Source: an uncultured Prevotellaceae bacterium (lineage in GTDB: Bacteria > Bacteroidota > Bacteroidia > Bacteroidales > Bacteroidaceae). Taken from it: a stretch of DNA of 38,270 nt. The notes beneath the pieces were generated by a model. That model did not search any database. It saw nothing but the letters and a program-made list of their open reading frames with translations, and was not told the origin of the DNA. The position numbers and the translations under genes are program-made. Positions 23,371 to 33,421 of this stretch are shown in pieces. The stretch spans positions 1 through 38,270 of the forward strand of contig ONCQ01000025.1 in NCBI GenBank assembly GCA_900316355.1, read 5' to 3'. How positions within the stretch are numbered: the stretch's first letter is position 1; each line of letters opens with the position of its first letter.

Positions 23371-24675
23371 TTAGAAACTGAACTGAGCCTGCAGCGAGGC
23401 ATAGTGTGTGCTGATGCCCAAGTCATCGTTATCGCGGTCGAGTTGAGTGTCATGACCCCAGCGGCCTGTGAACTGGTACATAGCAGAGAGCTTCAGATGC
23501 ACCTTGGGGATGTAGTAGTTGCAGACCACGGCCGGCATATTCAGGAAACCATCCTTTGAAGTGCCGTTGCGGTCCATGAAGTCATAGCGCACACCCAACT
23601 GCACCGTCTTGCAGACGAAGTAACCCACCTGCGCATAGGCACCCCAGTAGTTGAACTTGTCGCTGATTTTCTGCCGTTTGGTGAAGCTCACGTGCATCCA
23701 ATAGGCCTCAGCGCCCACATACCAGCGGTTGTAGAGCATGGCGAACTCGGCCCCCAGGCGTGCGTCGTTGGTGCTTTCGCTCTCGCTCTCCACATTCAGT
23801 CCGCCGGAGATGCCGAACTGCATGTGGCGCCCCTTCAGCATTCGGGCGTTACCCTGCGTCTGCGGCATCTTCCCCCATGGCATAAAGGTCAGGCGGCCGG
23901 CATAGAGCAGCGATGGGATGTGCCAGTCATCGGAGATGGTCTTGGTGGCGCCGTTCACGACAGAGCCGCTGCCGTTCCACAGTCCCACCTCGTAGCCCAT
24001 GAGCCAGCTGTCCTTTTTCTTATTCAGCTTGGCCACGCCGTGGAACTGTACGCCGACGTCAAAGCCGGTGGCAATCTGCGGCGTCACTGCATTCAACGTA
24101 TGCGGCATGATGGTGGACGTGGAGAGTGAAGTCGGTACAATGGGGAACAGCGTCTCGCCCAGCGTGGTCAGATAGGCGTGGGTGAAGGGCGTCTTGAACT
24201 TACCCACACGGAAGCGGGCTGCGGGCGAGATGCTGTAGTCCAGCCACGCCTGCTGCAGGATGTTGGCGCCCGTGGCGGCCGCATTGATGCTCAGGTTGTA
24301 GTCCAGACAGCCGAAGGTCTTGCCCGTGAATCCCAGGATGGCGTAGGGCATGGCGAAGCCGGAGTTGGCGATGTTGTCCTGGTTGTAGGCTTTGTCCAAA
24401 CCCTCGTCGTCGTAATAATTGAACTGACCGCGCGTCTGCAGCATCAGATAGGGTTTGAAGACAAATTTGCCGTTCTTGGACTGCAGCGTGAAGCCGCGGT
24501 TGTCGGCAATGCCCAGCACACCGTTTTCCATGTCGATGCTAGGTGAGGAGGAAGAAGACCCTACAGACCCTCCCCCCGCCCTCCCTTGTAAGGAGGGAGT
24601 GGTTTCCTGTGCTGCGAGGGGAACCGATTGAATGGCTAAACAAATGATAAATAAGAGTTTATTATATGTTCTCAT
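23371..24675 (-). CDS. Outer-membrane porin, OprO/OprP-like
   Basis: 434 residues. Signal peptide to about residue 22 (MRTYNKLLFIICLAIQSVPL-AAQ). The mature part opens with a repeat-encoded TTPSLQGRAGGGSVGS (patch 24560-24603), then the porin body: NGKFVFKPYLMLQTRGQFNY, YNLSINAAATGANILQQAW and RFRVGKFKTPFTHAYL, which is the phosphate-selective porin pattern, alternating strands, and a terminal YASLQAQFSF ending in Phe as expected for BAM-inserted barrels. The substrate is unknown; the context suggests iron or heme-linked traffic. It ends 13 bases before the heme lipoprotein start. Confidence 0.8.
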   Translation of the reverse strand: MRTYNKLLFIICLAIQSVPLAAQETTPSLQGRAGGGSVGSSSSSPSIDMENGVLGIADNRGFTLQSKNGKFVFKPYLMLQTRGQFNYYDDEGLDKAYNQDNIANSGFAMPYAILGFTGKTFGCLDYNLSINAAATGANILQQAWLDYSISPAARFRVGKFKTPFTHAYLTTLGETLFPIVPTSLSTSTIMPHTLNAVTPQIATGFDVGVQFHGVAKLNKKKDSWLMGYEVGLWNGSGSVVNGATKTISDDWHIPSLLYAGRLTFMPWGKMPQTQGNARMLKGRHMQFGISGGLNVESESESTNDARLGAEFAMLYNRWYVGAEAYWMHVSFTKRQKISDKFNYWGAYAQVGYFVCKTVQLGVRYDFMDRNGTSKDGFLNMPAVVCNYYIPKVHLKLSAMYQFTGRWGHDTQLDRDNDDLGISTHYASLQAQFSF

Positions 24676-24701
24676 AATAAGGTAGTTTTTTATATGTAAT
24701 C

Positions 24702-24737
24702 ACCCCCTCCCTACAAGGGAGGGTGAGGGGAGGGTCT
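24702..24737. repeat. Intergenic copy of the GC-rich palindromic patch
   Basis: CCCTCCCTACAAGGGAGGG is a near-perfect hairpin, followed by TGAGGGGAGGGTC, in the 62-base gap between the DUF1111 stop and the porin start. A related copy in opposite orientation, CCCTCCCTTGTAAGGAGGG, lies inside the porin gene at about 24580-24598. Confidence 0.8.
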
Positions 24738-26258
24738 TTATAGTGACTCTAAGAATTTTATCAGTGCCGAGCGGTCATCCTTGTGCATATTCTTATAGAG
24801 GTTCTTGCTTGCTTCGCCTTCACCTCCGTGCCATAGGATGGCCTCCTGCAGGTTGCGGGCTCTGCCGTCGTGCAGGAAATAGGTGTGCGCATTCACCTTC
24901 TCTTGCAGCCCGATGCCCCACAGCGGGGTCGTGCGCCACTCGTTGCCGCGAGCCAGTCCGCTGACATAGTGGTCGTCAAGTCCAACGCCCATGATCTCAG
25001 AGCCCATATCGTGAAGCAGGTAATCGCTGTAGGGATGAATGGTCTGGTTGCCCAGCCACGGCAGCTCGGTGCCATTGAGTAACTTAGCGCCACGGGGTTT
25101 GGTGTGCAGCGTGGTCACATGACACAGGTGGCACTTGGCCTCGAAGAACTTCTGTTCGCCGATGGCCACCATCTCGCGTTCCGTGATTTGGCGTTGTTTG
25201 TAGCTGACTTGTGTGGACGTGCTACCCAGCCTTCGGGCAGGAACGCCCAGTCCGTGCAGGTAGAAATCGACATCTTCCATATCCTCTGTCGAGATCTCCA
25301 GCTTGTCGTAGAGCAGTCCCATCATAGACCCCTGCTGCATCTGGCTCTGCCCCTCACAGATCTCCTCGGGGTAGCGGCTGTTGGTGACGCCCATATCGCT
25401 GGAGAAGCCCAGCTCCACGGTGAGGTCGGCGTGCTGTGCCTTGTTGCCCGAGAGTCCCAACTGCAGGCGCCCACGCTCCGTGATGTAGTTGGCGCGTCCT
25501 GAGATGCCGTATTCGGGGTAGTTCGAGCGGCGCGCCAGTTCCTCGATTTCTGCTGGGTCGAGCGCCATCATCTGCCCCATGCCCACATGGCGCAGAGGAA
25601 TGCGCACGGTGCAGAAGAGGTCCTCCGGACGGATGGGTTCATCGGTGTCGCGATAGGTGGGCTTATACCAGTCGGTGATGGTGTATTCTGGATAGACAAG
25701 CTCATAGGGAGTGCCGTCGGGGAAGGTGAACTGCTGGCTGTGCCAACGGCATTCCAGCTTGCCTTCTGCTGTCACACCCATAATGCTTTGATCGTGAATC
25801 ACACGTCCGTAATCCTGAAAGAAAGCGCCGTTCTTGCGGGTAACATACACCAGCATCGACGAGAAACCGTAGGCACCGCTGCCGTAGTAGGGCGTGCCGT
25901 CGGGGTCGGTGCCGGTCTGTGTCCACAGGCTCGGCTTGGTCCGACCTGCATTACGATGACACGAGCCGCACGAGTAGCCTGCATAGACAGGCCCAAGGCC
26001 GTTGCCGGAATTCATGGGATTGTCATAGAGGCGGTCGCCATGCGTGAACCGCTTCTCATTGGCCGGGATATTGCCCACCCAGTCGGCATCCGTGTCATAG
26101 GCATAGCTGGAATTCTTGAAGACCGTAGAGGTGCCGGCAGAAAGAACAAAACCCTCCGGCACCTCGATGTCGCGAATGTCCTTCACCTCTAAACCATCAT
26201 TCTCACAACCCCAGAGGGCTGTGAGAACAATGCACCATAATATGGTATGGTTCTTCAT
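24738..26258 (-). CDS. DUF1111 di-heme c-type lipoprotein
   Basis: 506 residues. The lipobox LTALWGC places the Cys at residue 18. Two heme-binding motifs, CGSCH (97-101) and CHLCH (376-380), and conserved blocks GLGPVY, GRANYITERGRLQLG, RTTPLWGIG and YFLHDGRARNLQEAILWHGG are the DUF1111 ('thiol oxidoreductase-like') pattern, related to di-heme peroxidases. It is typically encoded beside imelysin in Bacteroidota and probably acts in the periplasm in iron oxidation/reduction linked to uptake. It starts one base inside the imelysin stop (TGATG) and is matured by CcsBA-type machinery such as that at 20156-21313. Confidence 0.92.
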   Translation of the reverse strand: MKNHTILWCIVLTALWGCENDGLEVKDIRDIEVPEGFVLSAGTSTVFKNSSYAYDTDADWVGNIPANEKRFTHGDRLYDNPMNSGNGLGPVYAGYSCGSCHRNAGRTKPSLWTQTGTDPDGTPYYGSGAYGFSSMLVYVTRKNGAFFQDYGRVIHDQSIMGVTAEGKLECRWHSQQFTFPDGTPYELVYPEYTITDWYKPTYRDTDEPIRPEDLFCTVRIPLRHVGMGQMMALDPAEIEELARRSNYPEYGISGRANYITERGRLQLGLSGNKAQHADLTVELGFSSDMGVTNSRYPEEICEGQSQMQQGSMMGLLYDKLEISTEDMEDVDFYLHGLGVPARRLGSTSTQVSYKQRQITEREMVAIGEQKFFEAKCHLCHVTTLHTKPRGAKLLNGTELPWLGNQTIHPYSDYLLHDMGSEIMGVGLDDHYVSGLARGNEWRTTPLWGIGLQEKVNAHTYFLHDGRARNLQEAILWHGGEGEASKNLYKNMHKDDRSALIKFLESL

Positions 26259-27439
26259 CAGTAACTGCGTGCCTTACCGTTTTTGAACAACAGGAACTCC
26301 AACGTGTGGAATCCGCGCACATTCTGGACAGCCTCGATATCCTCATTATCCTCGCTGTATTCGCCTTCCCACTTGATCAGCTCCTCAATCTTGCCACTTT
26401 CCAGCACACCTTTGATGGCATCGACGTCCAAAGGCCAGGAATCCATGTTGGGATCAAGTCCCAGGTCAGCAACGGGACCGAAGAGGAAAGCTTCGCTGGT
26501 TTCCCAGGGCTCGCGAGCCTCAATCCACAAGTCAGCAGCTCTCTTGAAAGCGGCTGATGAAGGTTGCTGGCTCAGCTCCACAATAGACTGGCGCAGCAAT
26601 GTGGTCTTGCTGACCAGGTCGGCGTAGGTGGGAAGAACCACCTGATCCACATAGTTGTGCACGATAGCCTCCAGCTCATCGTCATCAGCATGGGCGATGA
26701 CGAAGGTGGTGAGATTGTTCTGCAGCACATCCACCAGTTCTGAACAGGCAACCATCGCCTTGAGCACAGTGGGATTGCCGATATGGCTGCGGAAGGGAGC
26801 ATTCATTCCTTTGATCGCATTGTAGGCAGCTTCGATGCGCAGCTTTACTGACGCATACAGGCCTTCATCCACCGCTTTCGTGAAAGCTGCCAGAGAGTGG
26901 GCTGCTTCCTGATTGTTACGGGTGCCGTTGAAGGCATTGCGAATACTGAGGATGTTATTGGAATAGTCATCAATAGAGTGCCAGCTGTACCATGACTCCA
27001 CAGCATACACCGCCTCCGTGTACTTCCCGGCCTCCCACAGATCACGCGGCTCACCAATCTTGGCGGTGCCCACCTCACTCGCGATATCGATGCATCCGTC
27101 AACAATCTGCTGCACACAGGCTGCTGCACTCTGGTATTCGCCACCGAAGTCCTTAAAGGTCTGGGCGTAAGGTTCTCCGTCGTTGTAGCTGACGCTCCAC
27201 GCCTTATTCAAGTCCGAAGCATCCTTGGTCAGCAGATTGGCCACGGCTGTGGCATACTGCGTCCAAGCGGTGATGTTCTCGGGCGTCACATCGATGTTGT
27301 TGTCCTGAATCTCCACATCTTCAGTCCCTTCGGGAATGGTATTCAGGCCCCCACCGTTGTCATCTTTGTTGTCATCGCTACAGGCGGCAAAGCCAAGGCA
27401 CAAGGCCATCAGGCCAATCATCAGTACATTCTTTCTCAT
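26258..27439 (-). CDS. Imelysin family (M75) lipoprotein
   Basis: 393 residues. Lipobox LGFAAC with Cys 20, then the acidic SDDNKDDNGGG stretch typical of surface lipoproteins. The imelysin signature GxHxxE is at 376-381 (GFHTLE), and the paired helical bundles include TAWTQYATAVANLL and the later WETSEAFLFGPVADLGLDPN. Imelysin proteins (IrpA/ICMP) are iron-regulated envelope proteins thought to bind metal rather than cut peptides. It lies between a porin and the DUF1111 gene, giving a porin-imelysin-diheme-porin iron module. Confidence 0.93.
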   Translation of the reverse strand: MRKNVLMIGLMALCLGFAACSDDNKDDNGGGLNTIPEGTEDVEIQDNNIDVTPENITAWTQYATAVANLLTKDASDLNKAWSVSYNDGEPYAQTFKDFGGEYQSAAACVQQIVDGCIDIASEVGTAKIGEPRDLWEAGKYTEAVYAVESWYSWHSIDDYSNNILSIRNAFNGTRNNQEAAHSLAAFTKAVDEGLYASVKLRIEAAYNAIKGMNAPFRSHIGNPTVLKAMVACSELVDVLQNNLTTFVIAHADDDELEAIVHNYVDQVVLPTYADLVSKTTLLRQSIVELSQQPSSAAFKRAADLWIEAREPWETSEAFLFGPVADLGLDPNMDSWPLDVDAIKGVLESGKIEELIKWEGEYSEDNEDIEAVQNVRGFHTLEFLLFKNGKARSY

Positions 27440-27469
27440 GTCCGTTAATGTTTTAAGTTTTTTTATGGT

Positions 27470-28885
27470 TTAATGATCAATTCTGAATTTATTGTCCTTC
27501 AGGAACCATCCCACGAACGCCACGCCGAGCGCGAACTCGTTCTCCGACTTGTACTTTCCGTCGCCGATGCTGCGATGCGTGTAGTCTGCCTTTATCACCA
27601 GATAGGGCAGGGGGCGATAGTTCAGGCCTGCCACCCACATGTGGGTCTTCAGCCTGTCGTCAGCACCCTTCAGGTTATTGGCATCCACAACTACTTTCTC
27701 CTGCGGATTGTAGTATTCATAGCGGAAGAAGGGCGTGATGTCCCACCATTTGGGATTCCGCACGAAGCCCTTCACATGGATACCAGCCTCTGCGCCATAG
27801 CTCACGCCGCGCTCCGCAATAGGTGCCAGACGACTGTAGGGGGATTTGCTGCTCAGGCGGTTGTTCTTGGCTGTCAGCAGGGAGCTGTTGCCAATCTTAC
27901 CGCCGAGGATATTACCCCGGACCGTGAAGTAACGGTGCACATACTGTGCATCTACAGACCATATTCTTACAGGCACGTCGAAGGTGTAGGTCTGAGGCTT
28001 GTCGCTGTTGGCAGCCGCATTATGCACATAGTAGAAAGAGGCACCCAGGCGCAAACCGGGAACACCTTTATAATTGACACGCGCGACATAAGCGGGCGAG
28101 GTGAAGTTGTCCACCTCGAAGAAGCCCTGCTTGCCGCCGGCCACCCACGTGTTGCGGTCGAAGCCGTTGGCATTGAGACCTGCCAGCACCATGGCCTGAT
28201 AGTCGAACAAGGTCCATTGCTTGCCCACTTCACCAAGAATGCTGAGACCCGTCTCGTGCCACGTGCTGGGTAAGAGTGTGGTCTCGCCTTCCGGACGCAC
28301 GGTGCCGAAGAAGTTCACTGGCTCATGGTGAGTATTGGTCAACCCCACGGGCACAATCTGATGTCCCACGCGCACCATGAAGGCGTTGTTCAGCCGGTAG
28401 GTGATGTGGAACTGCTCCAGCGCCACCTCGCCGCCTTTCTCCACCTCGGTCTCATATTCTCCATTCTCGGTGTTCTCTATCTCGTAGGCTGTGCCGGTGC
28501 CGCCTGCCTCAAACTCCACTTCCATCCCAAGCATCCAGTGCTTGTTGAACTTATAGTCACCGGCCAACACAAAACGGGGAATGGAGATGGTATTGCGCTT
28601 AAAGTCACTATTTCCCTGGGCGGTGCCGTTGAAGCGGTTAATGCCGTAGTTCTTGAACTGTGCCAGGATCTCGCCATAGCCGCCCACGCGGTACTTGCGA
28701 TAGCCGTCCGCCTCCGTGTAGTCATCATGTGCCTTCACCTCTGGAGCCTCACTGACAGCCTCGGTCCCCGGCCGCTGCGGCGAAGCGCCCGTCACGCCAT
28801 CTACGCGCTGGTCCTCAGCATCTTGTGCCATTGCACTGATGCTCAAGAGCATCATCCCGGCACTCACAATCAATCCTTTTATCAT
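27470..28885 (-). CDS. Outer-membrane porin (beta-barrel) upstream of imelysin
   Basis: 471 residues. Signal peptide to residue 20 (MIKGLIVSAGMMLLSISAMA-Q). A disordered segment (about 25-60, RVDGVTGASPQRPGTEAV) precedes the barrel, which begins YRKYRVGGYGEILAQFKNYG. The pattern YRLNNAFMVRVGHQIVPVGL and the terminal EFALGVAFVGWFLKDNKFRI (followed by a final DH) fit a large porin of the OprO/P or DUF type. The function is not more precisely known. It is the first gene of the leftward operon; a TAnnTTTG box lies at 28929-28936. Confidence 0.78.
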   Translation of the reverse strand: MIKGLIVSAGMMLLSISAMAQDAEDQRVDGVTGASPQRPGTEAVSEAPEVKAHDDYTEADGYRKYRVGGYGEILAQFKNYGINRFNGTAQGNSDFKRNTISIPRFVLAGDYKFNKHWMLGMEVEFEAGGTGTAYEIENTENGEYETEVEKGGEVALEQFHITYRLNNAFMVRVGHQIVPVGLTNTHHEPVNFFGTVRPEGETTLLPSTWHETGLSILGEVGKQWTLFDYQAMVLAGLNANGFDRNTWVAGGKQGFFEVDNFTSPAYVARVNYKGVPGLRLGASFYYVHNAAANSDKPQTYTFDVPVRIWSVDAQYVHRYFTVRGNILGGKIGNSSLLTAKNNRLSSKSPYSRLAPIAERGVSYGAEAGIHVKGFVRNPKWWDITPFFRYEYYNPQEKVVVDANNLKGADDRLKTHMWVAGLNYRPLPYLVIKADYTHRSIGDGKYKSENEFALGVAFVGWFLKDNKFRIDH

Positions 28886-28928
28886 ACTGTATGCTTTGTA
28901 TATCCGACAATGTTATTTTTTCCGGCTG

Positions 28929-28936
28929 CAAAGGTA
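28929..28936 (-). promoter_or_regulatory. -7 box of the porin-imelysin operon
   Basis: The minus strand reads TACCTTTG, 43 bases before the porin ATG. No clear -33 TTTG. Confidence 0.6.
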
Positions 28937-29067
28937 CGGCGAATTCCCGCATGTCGCAATACCTAAAAAAGGTGTTTTTAGACTCTTCACAACAATTATT
29001 ACCCATAAAGACAGTAATCAAAAGTAGGTATTCTCCCATTTATGTGTGTGGAATCAATTATTTTACG

Positions 29068-29075
29068 TACTTTTG
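29068..29075 (+). promoter_or_regulatory. -7 box of the btuF-btuC pair
   Basis: TACTTTTG is an exact TAnnTTTG, 26 bases before the btuF ATG. The leader is too short for a cobalamin riboswitch; none is seen in the 216-base divergent region either. Confidence 0.65.
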
Positions 29076-29101
29076 CAGGCAGAAACAAAACACTGATAAT
29101 C

Positions 29102-30264
29102 ATGAACAAGATTTTCTGTTTCCTGACGGCCCTGATGCTGATGACCGCTTGCGGACAACGGACGGCGAGCACAGGCGACGCTGATAAGGCAAGCACTGCG
29201 GACACCACAGTAGCCGTGGAGGTGAACTACGCCACCGAGTTCTCCGTGCGCGACTCCGCCGGCATCCGCCTCGTAGATGTCGGTAGCCACTATCACTTCG
29301 CCCTCATCCCCGCCTCCCTTACCGTTCCCGAGGGTTCTCCCGAGGTTCCCGAGGGCTACACCCCCATCCGCGTCCCCATCCGCCGCGCCCTCTGCATGAC
29401 CGCCCTACAGCTCTCCAACTTCACAGCCCTCGATGCCCACGACTTCATCAGCGGCATCACAGGAACCAAGAACCTCTTCAACGCCGACATACGTCAACGC
29501 ACGGATGACGGCCGCATCGTGAAGATAGGAATGGAAGGGAATTTCGACACGGAGATGGTGCTGGCCGCCAATCCCGATGTCATCTTCATCTCACCTTCCA
29601 AGCGTGGCGGCTACGATGCCATCAAGGAGACGGGCATCACCCTCGTGCCTCACCTCGGATATAAAGAACTCGACCCGCTGGGGCAGGCGGAATGGATAAA
29701 GTTTGTGGGGCTCTTCATCGGACGCGAAGCAGAGGCCAACGCCATCTTCGCAGGCATCGAGCAGCGCTACAACGAGTTGAAGAAGCGTGTCGAGGAGAAA
29801 CTCGACCAAGCGGCCGCACAGGGGCTCACCCATCAGCGCCCCACCATCATCAGCGGCGAGATGCACTACGGCTCATGGCACGCGGTAGGCGGCAAGAACT
29901 ACCTGGCACAGATCTTCCGCGACGCCGGTGCCGACTATGTCATACACGACGACGAGACCTCCGGTGAGAACCTGGAGTTTGAGAAGGCGTATGCCCTCGC
30001 TGCCGATGCCGACTACTGGCGCATCCTCAACAGCTTCCCGGGAGATTTCTCCTATGAAGCCCTGCGCGCCTCTGAACCACGCAATGAACTCTTCAAGGCC
30101 TTCCGCGAGCGCAAGGTCATCTACTGCAATATGCGTAAGACGCCTTACTATGAGATTTCACCTGTGCAACCCGACGTCCTCCTCAAGGACCTCGTCGCCA
30201 TCCTGCATCCTGAGCTCATGGAATCCGACTATCAACCGACCTTCTACCGCCTCTTAGCCCCCTA

Positions 30265-30265
<1 letters not shown>
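29102..30265 (+). CDS. btuF: BtuF-like corrinoid/metal-chelate binding lipoprotein
   Basis: 387 residues from ATG 29102 (MNKIFCFLTALMLMTACGQR). Lipobox LMTAC, Cys 17. The body matches class III periplasmic binding proteins: an N-lobe with RRALCMTALQLSNFTALDAH and DFISGITG, the characteristic NPDVIFIS segment with a long inter-lobe helix, and C-lobe SWHAVGGKNYLAQIFRDAGA. The tail runs VQPDVLLKDLVAILHPEL. Such proteins deliver vitamin B12, heme or siderophore to a BtuC-like permease. The corrinoid assignment comes from the flanking cobalamin genes. Its stop overlaps btuC by one base (TAATG). Confidence 0.82.
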
Positions 30266-31323
<1,058 letters not shown>

Positions 31324-33249
31324 TTATTCATAAATCCGCCCATCGTCATCCATCAGCAGGATGGTCAGCTGCCCGTCGGGCAGCAGGGGATGGCAGTGCG
31401 CGTAGCACCGACGGATAACGATGTCGGCAAAGCGAGGCAGCAATGCAGCGGGCAGCAGATGCCACAGCTCGCGAGCCAACGTAAACGAGGGTGACAAGAC
31501 AGCCTCAACGGCATCCTCAGCACAGCCAGCCTCGCGCAACAGCTCCGCGATGAACGCCTTGTCCATCACCACCTTCTTGCTGTGTGTGTCGAGGTTGCCG
31601 GCGGCCAGCTTCACCGCCTTACCCAACATCACGCCCAGCGTGACGTGCTTGATGCCCAGCTCATTGGCTATCCTCAGCGTCTCGCCGATATAATTGCCGT
31701 ACTCCACAAACGCCTGACGCGGCAGGTCGGCATAGCGCGCCTTCAGGAAGCCCTCGCTCTTGGCGCCGCTGTTGATGACCACGCGCTCAGCACCACTCGC
31801 CTTGGCCACAGTCATACATTTGCGGATGGATTCAATGAACGCCTCTTCGCTGAACGGTTTCACGATGCCCGACACACCGATAATCGAGATGCCTCCCTCA
31901 ATGCCCAGACGGGGATTGAAGGTGCGTCGGGCAATCGCCTCGCCCCCGGGCACTGAGATGGTGACTGTCCATTGGCTATTGGCTGTTGGCTGTTGGCCAT
32001 TAGCTGTTGGCCATTGGTTGTTGGCCATGACTATCCGCTGCAGGTTCTTGCGAATCATCTCGCGCGGTCCTTTGTTGATAGCGGCCTCACCCGGGGGATA
32101 GTCGAAGCCGGGCAGCGTGAACCGCCCTACCCCTTCACCGCCAAGGATTACTATAGACCCAGACCCTTCTAAAGACCCCTCTAAAGACCCCTCTAAATCT
32201 CCCCGTAAGGGGAGACTTTCATTCCTGCTTGCCATCTCTGCGCCAGCCTCTCCCCTCCCTCCACGGGAGGGGTCGGGGGTGGGTCTTCTCTCTGCGCCAG
32301 CCTCCGCCCTCACTTCAATACCATTCGTCACATCTGGGTCATCGCCCGCCTCCTTGATACAATAGGCATACCCGTCGCCATAACCGACAGGAACCGTTAT
32401 CGTCTCGCCGTTGGGCAGCACCACCGGCACCTCCTCGGGTGTTTCGCCTTTCGTCAGCCGTAGCATAGCAGCCACAGCTGCCGCCGTAGCACACGTTCCC
32501 GTAGTCAGCCCGCTATGTAGCGGGAAGAACTCCGGCAACAGTCTCTCCACCGCCCGCCGCAAGCCATAGGGACCGTTGACAATGGACAATCGATTGTCCA
32601 TTGTCAACGGCCTCTTGATCGCTATCACCCTCATGCCTCTGTCGCGGGCCGCCTTCACCTTCTCCGTGAAGCCGCCGCTCTCGCCGCTCTCCTTGAGCAG
32701 GATGGCATCGGCCTCAACGCCTATCTCATCCGCCTCGGTATAGTAGCAGAGCTGGTCAGCGGCAGCACCCTGTGCCTTGGCCAGCGCAATGGAACTCTCG
32801 CGGTGGAGGATGCGGTAGAACACCTTGATGCCTTTGCCCTCCAGCCACTTCAGCTTGCTGATGCTCTGCACGCCCGTGGTGGCCAGCAGGGAGCTGATGT
32901 CTGTGGGAACCTGTGTGTAGTCGTCAATCCATGTGATGTCGGGGTCGCGGGGAGGATAAATCCGTTCGTAGCGGACAACGGGGATGTCCTGTGCTGCCGC
33001 CACCTCCTGGATGGTCGAATGCAACGTAGCGGCAAAGGGATGGGCAGCGTCGATGATGAGCCGGATATCATGGTCGCGACAGAAGGTGCACATCGCCTCA
33101 GCATCCAAGGCCCCATCAATGCGCAGCCCATGGTGCAGCGTGAGCTCCTGCTCACCTGTCTTCGTGCTGTAGAAGTAGGTTTTCCCCGCCTCTTCCAGCA
33201 CCTCCACGGCCTTACGCCCTTCCGTTGTTCCACCAAATACCAACAACAC
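31324..33249 (-). CDS. cbiD: CbiJ-CbiD fusion (precorrin-6A reductase and corrin C1-methylation protein)
   Basis: 641 residues. Residues 1-240 are CbiJ/CobK (MLLVFGGTTEGRKAVEVLEE, then IIDAAHPFAATLHSTIQEVA and FYRILHRESS), the reductase of the corrin ring. Residues about 244-641 are CbiD (LHSGLTTGTCATAAAVAAM, INKGPREMI, then ISIIGVSGIVKPFSEEAFIE and VMLGKAVKLAAG), needed for methylation at C1. CbiD contains two large repeat-derived insertions: about 325-370 (PTPDPSRGGRG, then LEGSLEGSLEGS) and about 405-425 (NNQWPTANGQQPTANSQW). A 38-bp perfect palindrome in CbiJ (32573-32610) encodes RPLTMDNRLSIVNG. It follows cbiG-cbiF by 91 bases and is convergent with btuC. Confidence 0.93.
   Translation of the reverse strand: MLLVFGGTTEGRKAVEVLEEAGKTYFYSTKTGEQELTLHHGLRIDGALDAEAMCTFCRDHDIRLIIDAAHPFAATLHSTIQEVAAAQDIPVVRYERIYPPRDPDITWIDDYTQVPTDISSLLATTGVQSISKLKWLEGKGIKVFYRILHRESSIALAKAQGAAADQLCYYTEADEIGVEADAILLKESGESGGFTEKVKAARDRGMRVIAIKRPLTMDNRLSIVNGPYGLRRAVERLLPEFFPLHSGLTTGTCATAAAVAAMLRLTKGETPEEVPVVLPNGETITVPVGYGDGYAYCIKEAGDDPDVTNGIEVRAEAGAERRPTPDPSRGGRGEAGAEMASRNESLPLRGDLEGSLEGSLEGSGSIVILGGEGVGRFTLPGFDYPPGEAAINKGPREMIRKNLQRIVMANNQWPTANGQQPTANSQWTVTISVPGGEAIARRTFNPRLGIEGGISIIGVSGIVKPFSEEAFIESIRKCMTVAKASGAERVVINSGAKSEGFLKARYADLPRQAFVEYGNYIGETLRIANELGIKHVTLGVMLGKAVKLAAGNLDTHSKKVVMDKAFIAELLREAGCAEDAVEAVLSPSFTLARELWHLLPAALLPRFADIVIRRCYAHCHPLLPDGQLTILLMDDDGRIYE
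31969..32028. repeat. TTGGCCATTGGCTG-type tandem patch inside cbiD
   Basis: Iterated units TTGGCTA, TTGGCTG and TTGGCCATT fill about 60 bases and give the low-complexity WPTANGQQPTANSQW in an otherwise conserved protein. The frame is kept. Confidence 0.8.
32162..32288. repeat. Composite repeat patch inside cbiD
   Basis: Three 12-bp units of the form GACCCCTCTAAA (32162-32197) encode LEGS repeats. They are followed by CTCCCCGTAAGGGGAG (32199-32214), a perfect hairpin, and by a related GC-rich patch at 32248-32288 that encodes PTPDPSRGGRGE. All keep frame. Confidence 0.8.
32573..32610. repeat. Perfect 38-bp palindrome inside cbiJ
   Basis: The left half CCGTTGACAATGGACAATC is the exact reverse complement of the right half. 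The centre is AATCGATT. It lies in coding sequence near the end of the CbiJ domain (LTMDNRLSIVNGPYG) without interrupting the frame. Confidence 0.95.
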
Positions 33250-33329
33250 GTATTAATTTGACGATTTTACAATTTTACAATTTTACGATTTACAACCCAT
33301 TCCCTTCTCCTCGCACACTCTTTTTTGTT

Positions 33330-33421
33330 CCCCTCTCCCTTTAGTTCCCCTCGCCCTTTAAGTTCCCCTCGCCCTTTAAGTCCCCCTCGCCCTTTGGAGA
33401 GGGGTTAGGGGTGAGGTCGGG
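33330..33421. repeat. 18-bp tandem units and palindrome at the 3' end of cbiG-cbiF
   Basis: Units of the form AGTTCCCCTCGCCCTTTA repeat about three times at 33342-33397, and the last merges into a GGAGAGGGGTTAGGGGTGAGG palindromic patch. They encode the C-terminal tail LTPNPSPKGEGDLKGEG plus further KGEG copies. The gap 33250-33340 holds a third kind of patch, ATTTTACA units, but no gene. Confidence 0.85.

Noticed and set aside
28886-29101. Cobalamin riboswitch upstream of btuF
   Set aside because: The divergent gap has only 216 bases, no B12-box-like sequence is evident, and the TAnnTTTG box lies 26 bases before the start codon.
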